Assembly: GCF_000026945.1 (NCBI RefSeq)
Contig: NC_012861.1
Coordinates: 558,001 to 622,000 of the forward strand
DNA length: 64,000 bases
Source: Candida dubliniensis CD36
Taxonomy: Eukaryota > Ascomycota > Pichiomycetes > Serinales > Debaryomycetaceae
Direction: 5' to 3'
Within the stretch, counting starts at the first letter, position 1; every line of letters begins with the position of its first letter. A program made the translations under genes and the position numbers. Shown in pieces: positions 1 through 11,031 of this stretch. The notes below the pieces were generated by a model. The model saw only the letters and a program-made list of their open reading frames with translations, searched no databases and was not told where the DNA came from.

Positions 1-1453
1 TCACCTTTCTGGTATCCGGGAACATAGATAATACGATTGCGTACACCGACCAACAAATCGTAATAACGTTGATTACCGAATTTGTTTTGGGGCCAAAATG
101 GAATGGTCCACTTATGAATTTTTTTCTTCCGTATGGCAAAAGTACAAGTAGTACAGGAAGCCCCCACGACAACTGTAAACTAGCAATTGCAAGACTAAAA
201 AGCGCCCCTGAACCCGCATCTCCAATTAACACCAACAATCCCACCAATGTTGATAAAGCTCCCGCAAAAATACTTGCTCTGATAGGCACCATAATTCTGG
301 GATTGACATATTTCACAAAATTATACACAACTGGCAAACCGTCATCTCTAGCGAAAGACCAAATTTGTCTCGACAACGCAATCATTTCTGAAACTGCCAT
401 TAAATATTGTCCCACAGCAATAAGCGACATAAACGCAACCGCCCATTTTTTACCAAGCGCATCATAAATAATCTGTGCCATGGCAGAACCGGTGTCAGAT
501 TCAAGGACTCTGGATACGTCACCATCTTTAATGCAAGCAGCACAAACAATGCAAATCGCCCATCCTAAAATTCCACATGCGCTAATAGATTCAATGATGC
601 CCACAGGTATAGCTCTCTGTGCATTTTTCGCCTCTTCACTGCAATGGATTGTTGAATCAAACGACCCTATAGTCCAGATAGCCGGCATCCAACTTAAGAA
701 AAAGGACCACACAGTGCCGTAGTCTCTGTTGTTGATTAATGTACCAAAAATGTAGCCAGCAGAATTAAACCCGTGTCCTGTACCAACTGGAACAGCAATT
801 AGGAATAGCATAACTAAGAACACGTTTACCACGATAGATATTGTTTGTAACAAAGCAGCTTGCTTAGTCGCCAAACAACATATGAGGGCATTGGAAACAA
901 CACAAGCGACAAAGATCCCGTAACATTTTGCATTGGTGATTTCAAATCCTCCATCCTGTTGGATATAGACAGCAGACAATACTTGAACTGCAAAACCATA
1001 ACTGATGCTACACAATCCACCAATTAAACCCAATGAGTTTGAACATCCAATCATGAAACTCAATGGCACTCGAAACGCATCTGGACAATAATAATTTGTG
1101 TAGTAATATAATCCCCCAGAGGTGGGAATGGCGCTCCCAAGAAATGCAAGACTAGTACCAACACAAAGGATAAATGTGGATGCCAGGATCCAGCCCCAAA
1201 CTAAAGCAGCTGGTCCACCTTCTAGACCAATCGATAACACCGAGGAAATACTTGGCAACAAACCCATAATTGAGAAAGCAATACCAAATACTTGAAATGT
1301 ACTGTAATGACGTCTCAATTCTTGCTTGTACCCAATTTGAGCTAACAATTCAACATCACCAGCGTTGTGTTGTGGGTCAATAGATCTTACCTCAGATCTG
1401 TGTGATATAACATTATGAAGATGGTCTTCTGTTCTAGATGTAATAGATCTCAT
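1..1453 (-). CDS. UGA4-type GABA/amino-acid permease, copy A (3' end outside the window)
   Basis: Plasma- or vacuolar-membrane permease of the amino-acid/choline transporter (APC) family, probably importing GABA or a related amine. From the ATG at 1453-1451 the frame is open for 484 codons to the window edge. It aligns without gaps to the second permease at 12790-14424, so about 60 C-terminal residues lie outside. The N-terminal signature LLAQIGYKQELRRHYST and the following GIAFSIMGLLPSI match the UGA4 family, as does the segment CSNSLGLIGGLCSISYG. The gene faces away from VRL1 and shares a 1.6-kb divergent promoter region with it. Parts of it (856-1152 and 402-571) are almost identical in DNA to copy B, while other parts are clearly diverged. 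Substrate is inferred from the family only. The window edge, not a stop, ends the gene. Confidence 0.88.
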   Translation of the reverse strand, partial: MRSITSRTEDHLHNVISHRSEVRSIDPQHNAGDVELLAQIGYKQELRRHYSTFQVFGIAFSIMGLLPSISSVLSIGLEGGPAALVWGWILASTFILCVGTSLAFLGSAIPTSGGLYYYTNYYCPDAFRVPLSFMIGCSNSLGLIGGLCSISYGFAVQVLSAVYIQQDGGFEITNAKCYGIFVACVVSNALICCLATKQAALLQTISIVVNVFLVMLFLIAVPVGTGHGFNSAGYIFGTLINNRDYGTVWSFFLSWMPAIWTIGSFDSTIHCSEEAKNAQRAIPVGIIESISACGILGWAICIVCAACIKDGDVSRVLESDTGSAMAQIIYDALGKKWAVAFMSLIAVGQYLMAVSEMIALSRQIWSFARDDGLPVVYNFVKYVNPRIMVPIRASIFAGALSTLVGLLVLIGDAGSGALFSLAIASLQLSWGLPVLLVLLPYGRKKFISGPFHFGPKTNSVINVITICWSVYAIVLSMFPDTRKV

Positions 1454-3074
1454 TTGTTTTGTGCCCGTGGGATAGTTACAATAAAACCAGCTCCCAGCAT
1501 TTTTTGGAAATCAGAAAATAGGGCTAGGGTTTTATATTGATTTTTTTTTTCTAGTTGTGTTGGGGGGTTATGTTGTTTATAGATTTAATTTTCATTGTAG
1601 AAAAAGAAATAATATAGAATACAAAACAAGACTCTAGCTAAAAAAAAAAAAATAACCCTAAATGCAAATTGCTGCAAAATGTTAGTTAGATTACTTTTCT
1701 TTATTTTATTTCGTTCTGCACACTTCGTGTTTTTCCAAAATCATTGGCTTAGCTAAAGACCGAGTTTTAGAGATACTATTCAACAGCTAACGATTAACAA
1801 TTACTGGGAAGTAGTTTTTTTTTTTTTTTACATTCACCCCGCAAACTTAATTTAACTTTCTTTAATATAATTATTGTCAATAAGATGCCGCTAGAATATA
1901 CCAGATAAGTGTTAACAAAAAAACCTAAAGTCCGAAAGCACTTCCAAATTAGGTTAATTTTGCATGCTTCAATTTTCAGCATCTACTGTACACTGTGGGC
2001 ACCTGTGGGGGAAACCGTACTTTTCCAATCCTGAAATGAAAAATAATCAAAATTGTGCAATTGTTTACCCAAAATAGATTGTTTCTGGTGAATGATTCAG
2101 CAACTACTTCTGGTCAATCATCTATCCTCAGTGCATAATTTAATATTAAAAAATAATAATAATACTAAAGGAATTTATTCATAGTACATTTGTTCTCCAC
2201 TGTTGTCAAATTTGTTTCTAACCGTATGCTTATTCACTTGTAGTGGCACAAATCTAGTGTTTCTTTGTAGCAAACAAAAGAATGCTCAACTTCAATTTTT
2301 TTTTTATTAATTTAAACATTACAGATAGTACGATTAATGACCCTTTTGAATTATTACGAATGAACCCCTGTCTGAGAATCTTAGTCTTGGCAGGAGCACT
2401 TTCAAAAATATATTTTTATAATGATGGGTGCACCGAACTTCTTGGTGACTGAGTTTGTCAAAGAAACAACTCCTATCATGAGTTCTACACTACTTTGTCA
2501 CAATAATATGCTTTACTATTAAACTTGCTGTTCAATAATGACCAACCTACAATCACCTCAACCAAAATAAAAACCTATGGTGAACATTCAAAAAATCAAA
2601 TTGGATTTAGCACATATTGCCATTAGCGTCTTTCTATTTCCTTTAAAAAAAAAATAAAGCAAAGTTATAATTTGAGTCCATATGAAAAACCAGTTGTTTG
2701 TATTTGCACCTATTAAATATTACCTAATTAAGACCATGAGAATGAAGATATGTTTCATTAGCATACACTTTTCTGCAACTGTTTGTGACAACGTTTCTCA
2801 TTGTATACTGTATAACCAAGAGTTCACAAAGACCACATTACATTGGCGAGGTATACCAATACATTTTCTTTTTTAACCACCCTTCAGTATAGAACTATCA
2901 TACTAGAACTGCTTCTTTAGTTGTTTTGTGTGGCAAAGCATGGAGTGGTCTACGCGAGTTGTAAAAAAAAATCGTACCCATTGACAACAGAAAAAAGTGT
3001 AACGGTCAAGTCAAATTAAGAACAACAAACACAGGACTCAAGAGACCTTTGTTGATGACAGTATCTGGGAGATA
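1454..3074. other. Divergent intergenic region, permease copy A / VRL1
   Basis: About 1.6 kb holding the upstream regions of both flanking genes. It is AT-rich with several A/T homopolymers (for example 1640-1652 and 1814-1829). I see no convincing gene, tRNA or long repeat in it; the short open frames look random. Confidence 0.6.
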
Positions 3075-6000
3075 ATGACATCTACTTATAAATCAATTTC
3101 CTACCTACCGATTTTGCACAATCCATTTCTTAATTGTATATTTAATAATCCACAATATTTTAAATCACCACTCAAGGGCGTCGTGGATGAATTGCAATCC
3201 AATCACACAAATTTTACCATATTAGTACCTCCAGCCCATGTATTGAACGAATACTATGACCCAACCACAGAAAGTTCAAACTCCAAAACACCTTTAAAGG
3301 AACTATGTTATAACAATGAAGATTTCATTAGATCTCATATTATAAATACAGCATCACCTGTTTCCTGCACCATTACTCCCATTTCAAAGGAGCAGCTGGT
3401 TATCTATAATACATTGAACAATAAACAAGTTCTCATTAAAAATAGAATCATTTACACCGGTAAGGGGTTTAGGCGAAGCTTGAAATTGAAAACTTTGTCG
3501 ATACAGTACTTTAGTTCCTTTTGCGACTATTTCCCGAAAAGAAGCAAATTTATGATCATCTATATCGAGAGCACTTTGTTTGGAGGAATCCCACCAAGAA
3601 AGATGTTGCCTCCACTTCCTCAAGTAAGAGAATCAAATGAAACAAAAAAAGACATTGATTCAGTAACATTTGAAAAACTATTAAGAAGTTTCCCATTATT
3701 ATCCAAAGCTGTAAGTGATAAGTTTTATCGATTATTTCACCATAACAATTATCAATTTCGGGTGCTAAGATACAAAAATCGCAAAAAACTATCTCATATC
3801 AAACTTGAATTCCAGAAAATATTGCAGGAAGCTTTTAGTATCATACTGGATAGTGTAAATGTGGATAACCCAAACAGTGAACAAACCTACAATTTAATAA
3901 ATCACATAATCAGCATGTACCCGGGCATAGATTTAAATAAATTGGTACATGAATATGTTGAACTCAACTTGTATGATGTGTTATGGTCACAATTAATTTT
4001 CCAGTTCAATTGCCCCAATGATGATAAGGAAACTTACGACCCTGAAGCTTTTCTTATTTTAACGAAAGAAAAATACGAGAAATTGTCTTGTTTGTCCTTA
4101 AATCAATTGGATATTCCTGTCAATGAACCTTGGCTTATGAATGAATTGCATGAACGTATTTCTTTAGGTGTACAAGAGTTTGAGAAATTGACAGACTCGT
4201 CTATCATGAATCTGGCGGCTAAGACTCAAGTTGTTTACAACACATTTCGAATACTCACACAGAGGAAAAGCGGTACAGTTGATCCAGTAATAAACGCAGA
4301 CACTTTGATCGGACTTTTAATAATGGTTATTATACATTCCAAAATAGACAACATTGAAGCGCACATTTACTATATTAAGCACTTTAACTCGATTGATAAT
4401 ACTAATGATGGCCAATTTAACTACATCATGAGCAACTTGGATGCAGTATTGTTTCATTTTTCGAAAAAGGAGTCGGGGTATTTAGACTTGATTGAAAATT
4501 CAAAAAAAAACTATGAGACATGGAATGCTATTAAAAATAATGATTTGGAAAAAGTGGAATCAATTTTAAAATTGGTTAAGAATGAGTATCCAGATACTGA
4601 ATTACCTGAGAACCATTTTATTAAAAGTAAGAACATTAATGGTGAAAGTTGTTTAATGTTTGCAGTAAAGGCAAAGAGATATGACATCTATGATTGCTTA
4701 ATTAATCTGGATCCCAATTGGATTCCCATAGATAGTATTCTATTTGAGAAAAATGTCATGACTAATCAAAACTTGTTGATGTGTGCATTAATAGAAGAAA
4801 CTGATGACAAAATTATCGATGATTTAGTCGACATTATTTTGGAGAATGCTACATTGGACGAACAGATAATTTATTTTAATATGACTGATATTTCTGGAAG
4901 AAGTGTTGGTCATTATTTGTTCCACAACTACAAGCTTATATCAAAAATTGGTCCTTTAATTGATTGGGAAAAAAAGGACAATAACTCACATACTCCTTTG
5001 TTTAGTCTTTGTAGGTGTTACGACCATCCTGAATATGTTGAATTAATCGAAGCTGGGTTTGATTGTGTGTACAAGAAATACGGTGAGACAGGTGTTGACT
5101 ATGACAAGCATGTTGATAAGTCAGGAAATACGCTATTGCATGTTCTTCTCAGAGGTATTCCAGAATCAAAAATGTTGTCAAACCGAGACAACTTAGTCAA
5201 TGTGAACCAGTTAAATCAACGTTGTCTATCTCCTTTGATGGTATATGTAAAGTACAACAGATTAGAAAACTTGAAAGAAGTATTAAAAGATTCACGACTT
5301 GATTTTTTGGGAGAAGATTTCAAAAACCATTATAATGTTTTTGATTATTTGAGCTTTCTGGCGTTGAAGTCTACAAAATCTGAGAAATTCCAGAATATAG
5401 AGAATGTCGTTTTTGACTATTACTTACAAAACTATTTCCCACATGGTGCTACAGAGAATGTAGTGGCATTGAACGCCAAATATGATGGCGGTAAAAAAGA
5501 TTGGTTGATATTTTTCAAAAATGGAGACGGGTTTTGCAATTATAAGTCCTTACGAAATATAAAACAGATATTGTATCTAACCAAATTAAGGCAACCACTT
5601 TCTGCTTTCCCCAGTGAGGAAGCGTTCTGGAAGAATTATGGATTTGGGATTTCGACATCACCAATGTTTCATAAAGTTAGGATCAATAGATTGATTGATG
5701 ATTTTAATCTATTGTTTGAAGGCTTAACATTTCAGGAGTCCATTAATAGATCCGAATTTTTCAAAACTTTCCTCACTGAATATTCTCAAGAAACCCTGAT
5801 ACTTGAACTGAAACGGAAAATCAGTGAACAACTTGATATGAACAAGCAGTCCTTGGGAGAAATCACTTATAAGCTAAGCCAGATCCAAGAGATTGAATAT
5901 TTTTTGGAATATTCTTTAAGCAATTTCCAAAAGTATGCATATTTGTTTTCTAGGCTTGCAAAACTTGTGTGTATTGGTGACAGCAAGCAGGTGGATTGCA

Positions 6001-6644
6001 AAAATGTGTTAGATACAATTATTTATAGATTGAACGTAACCACAGTTTTTGATGATATATTTACTTATCCTGAAGTAAACAATCAGGCAGGAACTTTAGG
6101 TGTGGCACGAGAATACTTCTATTGGATCCAGACGCATGGTGATGAGTTGCTAAATGGCATCCAAAAACTTGTTTCTGACATTAATTCATGGAAACAAATG
6201 TATTATGCGATTTGTCATATAAATCTGGAATTGAGGCAAATGGAGCCACATGATACAGTATTACATGACCTGCAAGAAAACTCCAATGGTCAGGAGCCTC
6301 TTTCTAGACGTGATAGTTCATTATCTATTCACCCTATACCAGAAGAAGAACTTGAAGATGACAGTCTAGGGTTCTTGTCAAACTTTGTTGGAACAAGCAA
6401 AAAGGCAAGATATAAGAAACTAGTAGTCGAAAAATCAGAAACTGTTAAGAATATCATGAAGTTAAATTCCGAAATCAAGTGGTCACATGAATTAATTGCC
6501 GCAGAGATATCCGATTTCCTAAAATTTAGAACTGAGTTTTTGAGGTTTGGTATGAAGAGATATATTGTAGAAGAAGTTAAAAAATTGAAGCAGCGCAATA
6601 CTGAATTATCGAAGTTTATATTTTTAGTCCGAAAAGATAAATAA
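3075..6644 (+). CDS. VRL1: VARP-like VPS9-domain Rab5 GEF with ankyrin repeats (VRL1 orthologue)
   Basis: Predicted endosomal guanine-nucleotide exchange factor for Rab5-type GTPases (Vps21 family). In Saccharomyces Vrl1 pairs with the SNX-BAR protein Vin1 in the VINE complex. The 1189-residue protein has a conserved-looking N-terminal region (1-200). A VPS9 core at about 340-470 includes [17 protein letters not shown] followed by [10 protein letters not shown]. Ankyrin-type repeats lie at about 515-780 (for example [11 protein letters not shown]), then a PX-like region at about 785-915 and a helical, possibly BAR-like, tail to the end. Length is close to the family value (about 1090 in Saccharomyces). 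The frame is uninterrupted, unlike the broken copy in the S. cerevisiae reference strain. The start is the first ATG of the frame. The PX/BAR reading is by analogy with the published Vrl1 model, not visible as a clear motif. Confidence 0.8.
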   Translation: MTSTYKSISYLPILHNPFLNCIFNNPQYFKSPLKGVVDELQSNHTNFTILVPPAHVLNEYYDPTTESSNSKTPLKELCYNNEDFIRSHIINTASPVSCTITPISKEQLVIYNTLNNKQVLIKNRIIYTGKGFRRSLKLKTLSIQYFSSFCDYFPKRSKFMIIYIESTLFGGIPPRKMLPPLPQVRESNETKKDIDSVTFEKLLRSFPLLSKAVSDKFYRLFHHNNYQFRVLRYKNRKKLSHIKLEFQKILQEAFSIILDSVNVDNPNSEQTYNLINHIISMYPGIDLNKLVHEYVELNLYDVLWSQLIFQFNCPNDDKETYDPEAFLILTKEKYEKLSCLSLNQLDIPVNEPWLMNELHERISLGVQEFEKLTDSSIMNLAAKTQVVYNTFRILTQRKSGTVDPVINADTLIGLLIMVIIHSKIDNIEAHIYYIKHFNSIDNTNDGQFNYIMSNLDAVLFHFSKKESGYLDLIENSKKNYETWNAIKNNDLEKVESILKLVKNEYPDTELPENHFIKSKNINGESCLMFAVKAKRYDIYDCLINLDPNWIPIDSILFEKNVMTNQNLLMCALIEETDDKIIDDLVDIILENATLDEQIIYFNMTDISGRSVGHYLFHNYKLISKIGPLIDWEKKDNNSHTPLFSLCRCYDHPEYVELIEAGFDCVYKKYGETGVDYDKHVDKSGNTLLHVLLRGIPESKMLSNRDNLVNVNQLNQRCLSPLMVYVKYNRLENLKEVLKDSRLDFLGEDFKNHYNVFDYLSFLALKSTKSEKFQNIENVVFDYYLQNYFPHGATENVVALNAKYDGGKKDWLIFFKNGDGFCNYKSLRNIKQILYLTKLRQPLSAFPSEEAFWKNYGFGISTSPMFHKVRINRLIDDFNLLFEGLTFQESINRSEFFKTFLTEYSQETLILELKRKISEQLDMNKQSLGEITYKLSQIQEIEYFLEYSLSNFQKYAYLFSRLAKLVCIGDSKQVDCKNVLDTIIYRLNVTTVFDDIFTYPEVNNQAGTLGVAREYFYWIQTHGDELLNGIQKLVSDINSWKQMYYAICHINLELRQMEPHDTVLHDLQENSNGQEPLSRRDSSLSIHPIPEEELEDDSLGFLSNFVGTSKKARYKKLVVEKSETVKNIMKLNSEIKWSHELIAAEISDFLKFRTEFLRFGMKRYIVEEVKKLKQRNTELSKFIFLVRKDK

Positions 6645-6662
6645 ATATATATATATATATAT
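6644..6662. repeat. (AT)n microsatellite just after VRL1
   Basis: A run of alternating A and T begins at the VRL1 stop codon region and continues for about 19 bases. It probably lies in the 3' UTR. Such tracts vary in length between strains. Confidence 0.7.
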
Positions 6663-6740
6663 AGATCGGCGTATTGTTTCTCCTCCCCTTTGCCCATACA
6701 TTATTTTTTTTTTCTTCTTTTTTTTTGCAGTAATTTTATA

Positions 6741-6753
6741 GAACATTCTGGAG
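6741..6753 (+). promoter_or_regulatory. Heat-shock element upstream of SGT2
   Basis: The sequence GAACATTCTGGAG fits three alternating inverted units of the HSF site (GAA, TTC, GAn with 2-base spacers). It lies about 190 bases before the SGT2 start codon. Heat-shock control would suit a chaperone-associated gene. The match is seen directly; binding by Hsf1 is inferred. Confidence 0.5.
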
Positions 6754-6943
6754 GCAATGAAAGAACGGTTTATTTACGTTACTAGACTTTATTTTGTACA
6801 TTTTAGCTTTTGCCAACAGAGGCGATAATAGAAGTACCAGAAGAAAAAAAAAAAAAAATTCCAGTTTTGTAAGTCAATTTTCCACATCATAGACAACACG
6901 TTTCCAAACTAATATCCCCACACCATCTGATCTATATTCCCTT

Positions 6944-7978
6944 ATGTCTTCAACCATTACTAACAAGGATATTGCCTTATCCATCATTGATTTTTTGAAA
7001 CAATCTGTTGCTAAAAAAGAAGTAGCTGAAGATTATGCCGAATCAATGGATGTTGCCATTGATTGTATTGCTGATGCCTTTGAGGTCAATAAAGATGATG
7101 ATTCCAAAATCTTAAAGGATGTTTTTAACGGAAAATCATTGCCAGAATTGCTCAAGTCCACGGTTTCATCCAACTCAACATCTGAAAAATCAGAATCTGT
7201 TCCAGCGGTAAAAGAGATTGACGCCGATACCAAGGCCAAAGCTGATGAATTAAAAGTACAAGGTAATAGAGCTATGGCATTAAAGGATTATACTGAAGCT
7301 ATTGCCAAATATACTGAAGCCATTAGTTTGGATCCTACCAATGTTGTTTACCTTTCCAACAGAGCTGCTGCCCATTCTTCTTCCCAAAAACACGACAAAG
7401 CAGTAGAAGATGCCGAAAAGGCCATTAAATTGAATCCAAACTTTTCCAAGGCTTACTCTAGATTGGGTTTAGCCAAATATGCCTTAGGAGATGCCAAGGC
7501 TGCCATGGAAGCATACAAGAAAGGATTAGAAGTCGAAGGAGAAACCAAATCTGATGCTATGAGAAAAGGATACGAAACTGCCAAGAAGAGAGTTGAAGAG
7601 GAATTGGAAAATTCTATTTCCACTACCGATAAATCAGGTGAAAGCTCTGGCTCTAGAGGATCGGGTGCAGATGCAGGTGCAGGTGCAGATGCAGGTGCAG
7701 GTGGTTTACCTGACATGAGCAGCTTCTTGGGTGGTGGTGGTGGTATGCCAAATCTTGCTGAGATGATGAACAACCCACAAATTATGCAAGCTGCTCAAGA
7801 AATGATGTCCAATCCTGCTGCTATGCAAAATTTGTTCAACAACCCAGCTGTAAAACAAATGGCACAGCAAATGGGGTTAGGTGGCGAAAATGGCCCAGAT
7901 TTGTCTAATATAATGAATAACCCAATGTTCAATCAGTTTATGGGTGGAAAAGGAAGCCAAGGTGACAAGTCTGAATGA
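6944..7978 (+). CDS. SGT2: Small glutamine-rich TPR co-chaperone Sgt2
   Basis: Cytosolic adaptor that receives tail-anchored membrane proteins and passes them to the Get4-Get5/Get3 pathway, while binding Hsp70/Hsp90/Hsp104 through its TPRs. Of the 344 residues, 1-75 form the N-terminal dimerisation domain. Three TPR repeats occupy about 98-198 (KVQGNRAMALKDYTEAIAKY and two further units). A Gly/Ala/Asp linker with an internal tandem repeat follows at about 241-254. The C-terminal Met/Asn/Gln-rich, NNP-repeat client-binding domain covers about 268-330. Length matches the yeast protein (346). The ATG at 6944 gives the expected N-terminus. A heat-shock element lies upstream. Confidence 0.95.
   Translation: MSSTITNKDIALSIIDFLKQSVAKKEVAEDYAESMDVAIDCIADAFEVNKDDDSKILKDVFNGKSLPELLKSTVSSNSTSEKSESVPAVKEIDADTKAKADELKVQGNRAMALKDYTEAIAKYTEAISLDPTNVVYLSNRAAAHSSSQKHDKAVEDAEKAIKLNPNFSKAYSRLGLAKYALGDAKAAMEAYKKGLEVEGETKSDAMRKGYETAKKRVEEELENSISTTDKSGESSGSRGSGADAGAGADAGAGGLPDMSSFLGGGGGMPNLAEMMNNPQIMQAAQEMMSNPAAMQNLFNNPAVKQMAQQMGLGGENGPDLSNIMNNPMFNQFMGGKGSQGDKSE
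7664..7699 (+). repeat. Two perfect 18-bp tandem units inside SGT2
   Basis: The unit GGTGCAGATGCAGGTGCA occurs twice in a row, in frame, and encodes Gly-Ala-Asp-Ala-Gly-Ala twice in the linker between the TPR and client-binding domains. It is a candidate for copy-number variation without frame loss. Confidence 0.85.
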
Positions 7979-8491
7979 TTTAATTAGAACAGGGTGATCC
8001 ATATATTTTATTAGGTTTATTTTATAGCGCCTTCTTGCATCTATGTAGAAAATGACTCTAATTAATTATTTGAATGTAGAAGTTTACGATGGATTAAATG
8101 AAATAAAAGGGAGGAGAAATTGTAGATGCTAGTTTTAGAAGTATCATACACTAAGAGTGCAGTACACATAGATCGAACGATGATGAAGAGCATATTCCGT
8201 ATCTATAGCTCTGTTAGTAATTCTTTAGGAAATTCCTGTCCTATCACTCTCCATTTATCAACTACACTATTATCCAAAAATATCCTGTACACCGTTCGAT
8301 ATGCTCCCCCCCCCCTCAAATTGTGGTTTTATACATCTACCCACTTTCTTCTGTTTGTTGTGGGGAAGTCACCAAATCAAAAAAAAAAAAAAAAAATAGT
8401 AGAAAATATAAGAGCTATTGAAAAAAGAAAGCGATGACAAACACCTCAGAAAATTGTTAAAACATATAAATCTTTAAGAGTTTTAACATTA
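7979..8491. other. Intergenic, SGT2 3' end to IMO32-type gene
   Basis: About 510 bases holding the SGT2 terminator and the next gene's promoter. A C-run at about 8306-8315 and an A-run at about 8380-8396 are present. The 103-codon open frame at 8126-8437 looks random (see rejected). Confidence 0.55.
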
Positions 8492-9544
8492 ATGTTTTCT
8501 AGACTGGGTGTTATTCGAGTGAGACAGCTTATATTGATACGATACACACATCAAACATCACTGACGAATGTATTAACACCGACCTTCAGTGTTGATGAGA
8601 TCAGAGATTTACCTTATCTGGACCATGTTGACTTGGCTTGGAAACAACTCATCCCTTACAAAGTAAAGATTAATAAACAAAAGACACCCGTATTGTTTTT
8701 ACATGGATTATTTGGATCTATGCTGTCCTTCAATTCGATTGGCCGACTGCTCAGTGCAGTAGTGAAGCACCCCGTTTATGCTGTTGATTTAAGAAATCAC
8801 GGAGACTCCCCTCGTGCCTTGCCTCACACATACACGATCATGGCTCGGGATATTCATAATTTCATTAGGACAAGAAAATGGGACGAGTGTATACTAATAG
8901 GGCACTCCATGGGTGCCAAGGTTGCCATGATGGTTAGTTTATTATACCCTTCATTAGTTTCCAAGTTGGTTGTGGTTGATAACACACCGCATTCCCGACC
9001 ACTAAATGATCAATTTTACAAGGACTTGTTGGGAATGTGCGAGGTTGAAGTAAATGGGCAGAAATATAAAACTGCCAATAAGAAAACTGTTGGGAAATTA
9101 TCTGAAATCGACCGCTTTTTGTCACAATACGAAAAAGACCAACGAGTAAGACGAATATTAACAAGCAATTTAATGACTTGTTTGAAACATTTCAAAAATC
9201 GAAAGGATATAGATCACGAAAAAGAGGTTTTCAAAATCCCAGTAATGAATTTTTACAAGTATGATATATTAGGAACTCTTGGTGGGTGGCCCCAACTACC
9301 AGAAGTGAAGAAATTTGACAAACCGGTATTCGTAATGTATGGTAACAATAGTGACTTCGTTTTACGCAAATATCACAAGTACTTTCTCAAGTATTTTAGC
9401 AATGTGAAATTTCAAGAATTTGATAGTGGTCATTGGGTTGCCATGGATCAACCTGAGAGATTTCTCAAAAAGTTGGCCAGGTTCATAGATTATGATGAAT
9501 ACATCAGATTCAAACCATATAAAGTACGATATGTAAAGTGGTAA
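8492..9544 (+). CDS. IMO32: Mitochondrial alpha/beta-hydrolase of the IMO32/EAT1 (ABHD11) family
   Basis: Serine hydrolase of the alpha/beta fold. The yeast relatives are Imo32, a mitochondrial protein processed by Oct1, and Eat1, an alcohol acetyltransferase/hydrolase. The 350-residue protein starts with a basic, Ser/Arg-containing leader (MFSRLGVIRVRQLILIR) typical of mitochondrial import. The oxyanion segment FLHGLFGS and the nucleophile elbow GHSMGAK (Ser139) are clear, with the catalytic His in SGHWVAMDQPERF (His314). The acid residue is probably in the region before His314. Sequence alone does not separate Imo32 from Eat1; I favour IMO32 as the general housekeeping member. The gene stands alone between long intergenic spacers. 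Confidence 0.72.
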   Translation: MFSRLGVIRVRQLILIRYTHQTSLTNVLTPTFSVDEIRDLPYLDHVDLAWKQLIPYKVKINKQKTPVLFLHGLFGSMLSFNSIGRLLSAVVKHPVYAVDLRNHGDSPRALPHTYTIMARDIHNFIRTRKWDECILIGHSMGAKVAMMVSLLYPSLVSKLVVVDNTPHSRPLNDQFYKDLLGMCEVEVNGQKYKTANKKTVGKLSEIDRFLSQYEKDQRVRRILTSNLMTCLKHFKNRKDIDHEKEVFKIPVMNFYKYDILGTLGGWPQLPEVKKFDKPVFVMYGNNSDFVLRKYHKYFLKYFSNVKFQEFDSGHWVAMDQPERFLKKLARFIDYDEYIRFKPYKVRYVKW

Positions 9545-10339
9545 TTCTGGGTTGTCTATTTTCTGAATGGATGATGACGATTTAGGTAGGTTTAAAAGTA
9601 TATCAGAGAATTAGATGTATACATGTTAGTATATGTGTATGAATAAGTAACCATGACCTAAATATGTCTCGATTATACGACAAGAATCAATAGAACTAGT
9701 TATCAAGTAGCAAGAAGGTTTTCGAGAAATGGACTGTCTCTACTTGAAAAATCCCAAAGCACGCTTCTTCAGCAGTGTAGTGCAAATTATAAAAGGTAGA
9801 TTACAATCAGAGTTGTTAATTCATTCCTCTGAAGTTGGTGCGTTTTTCCTCAACCAATGGATCTTTTGTGTGATACTGCTCCCTCTGAAAAAACAAAAAA
9901 AGACCGAGTTTTGGTATTCAATCTCGAAATGTATATGATAGTTAAATACCGATTTTCTTTTTAAAATAACGTGAATTAGATACAACAGTTGAAGTAAAGA
10001 GTATACGCTGTATTTTCAAATTAAGGAAGAGAATGTATAATAAAATTGGGAACATAATTAGAAACACCATCTCAATATTGTATCGATAAAAATTTGTGTA
10101 ATTAAAATACTCTTGGGATGGCATTTTTTTTTTTTTTTTTTTGTTGTTGTTGTTTTGTTTCCTGAACACATTGCTTATTTTTAACAAATACTTTAGCCCA
10201 TTTGGATTTAAGAACAGTTAGTTTGAATAGCAAATATATTGACTCAACAACAGTGTTCACGTATTGTAACTAACTGAATACTTTTTTTTTTTCGCTTTCA
10301 ATACATCATCATACAATATCCAGTTTATTGTAACAAAAA
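9545..10339. other. Intergenic, IMO32-type gene to NCB2
   Basis: About 800 bases, AT-rich, with a long T-run at about 10125-10141 followed by a short (TTG)n tract. No gene or RNA was recognised. It contains the NCB2 promoter and probably the IMO32 terminator. Confidence 0.55.
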
Positions 10340-10789
10340 ATGTCGGAATACTCAGGTTCCAACTCAGAGGACTTATCCTTACCTAAGGCAACAGTGCAAA
10401 AAATAATCAATGAGATCCTACCAAAAGATATAGGCATTGCCAAGGAGGCACGAGAAGCAATAACAGAATGCAGTATTGAATTCATAATGATGCTATCTAC
10501 GCAACTGAATGATATCGCCGAGAAAGAAGCCAAGAAAACCATTGCATCAGATCATGTGGTAAAAGCATTGGAAGAGTTGGATTTCAAAATCTATCTTGAT
10601 ATTATTAACAAGATATTGGATGAACATAAAGAGCTATTAAAGGGTAAAGAGAAAAGAAACAACAAATTTCAAAACTCAGGATTGACAGAAGAAGAATTGT
10701 TGAGACAGCAAGAGGAATTGTTTAAAAAGTCGAGAGCTCGTTTGCAAAACCAATCGGGATCGCCTACAATCAAACCTGAAGCTAAGTAA
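10340..10789 (+). CDS. NCB2: Negative cofactor 2 beta subunit (Dr1), histone-fold
   Basis: Nuclear subunit of NC2, which binds TBP on DNA and blocks or redistributes pre-initiation complex assembly. It pairs with NC2 alpha (Bur6). The 149-residue protein has a histone fold at about 12-95. The stretches LPKATVQKIINEILPKDIG and EAKKTIASDHVVKALEELDF match yeast Ncb2. The conserved tail SGLTEEELLRQQEELFKKSR follows. Length matches yeast (146). The yeast gene carries an intron near its start; here the open frame covers the complete protein from the ATG at 10340 and no intron is needed. Confidence 0.95.
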   Translation: MSEYSGSNSEDLSLPKATVQKIINEILPKDIGIAKEAREAITECSIEFIMMLSTQLNDIAEKEAKKTIASDHVVKALEELDFKIYLDIINKILDEHKELLKGKEKRNNKFQNSGLTEEELLRQQEELFKKSRARLQNQSGSPTIKPEAK

Positions 10790-11031
10790 TAAGGACTATC
10801 ACTTTTCGTGGTTTTCATAGGTATATCATAAACATATAGTCTGATATTATTTCAAATTAACTGTAATATATATTGTTTAAAAAAAAAAAAAAACTCTGTG
10901 GTTCTATTCGGAATAATATACACAACGAAAGTCGTCTTTAGAATTGCTTCGCTTTTAAAAGCACCATATATGTAGTAGTAGCATTGTTGGTATTCGCAAA
11001 CTAGAAACTTTTCATAATAAACTTTGTTTAC

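Noticed and set aside
8126..8437. 103-codon frame between SGT2 and the hydrolase gene
   Set aside because: It ends in a Lys run from an A-tract and contains a Pro run from a C-tract. No family likeness or expression context.
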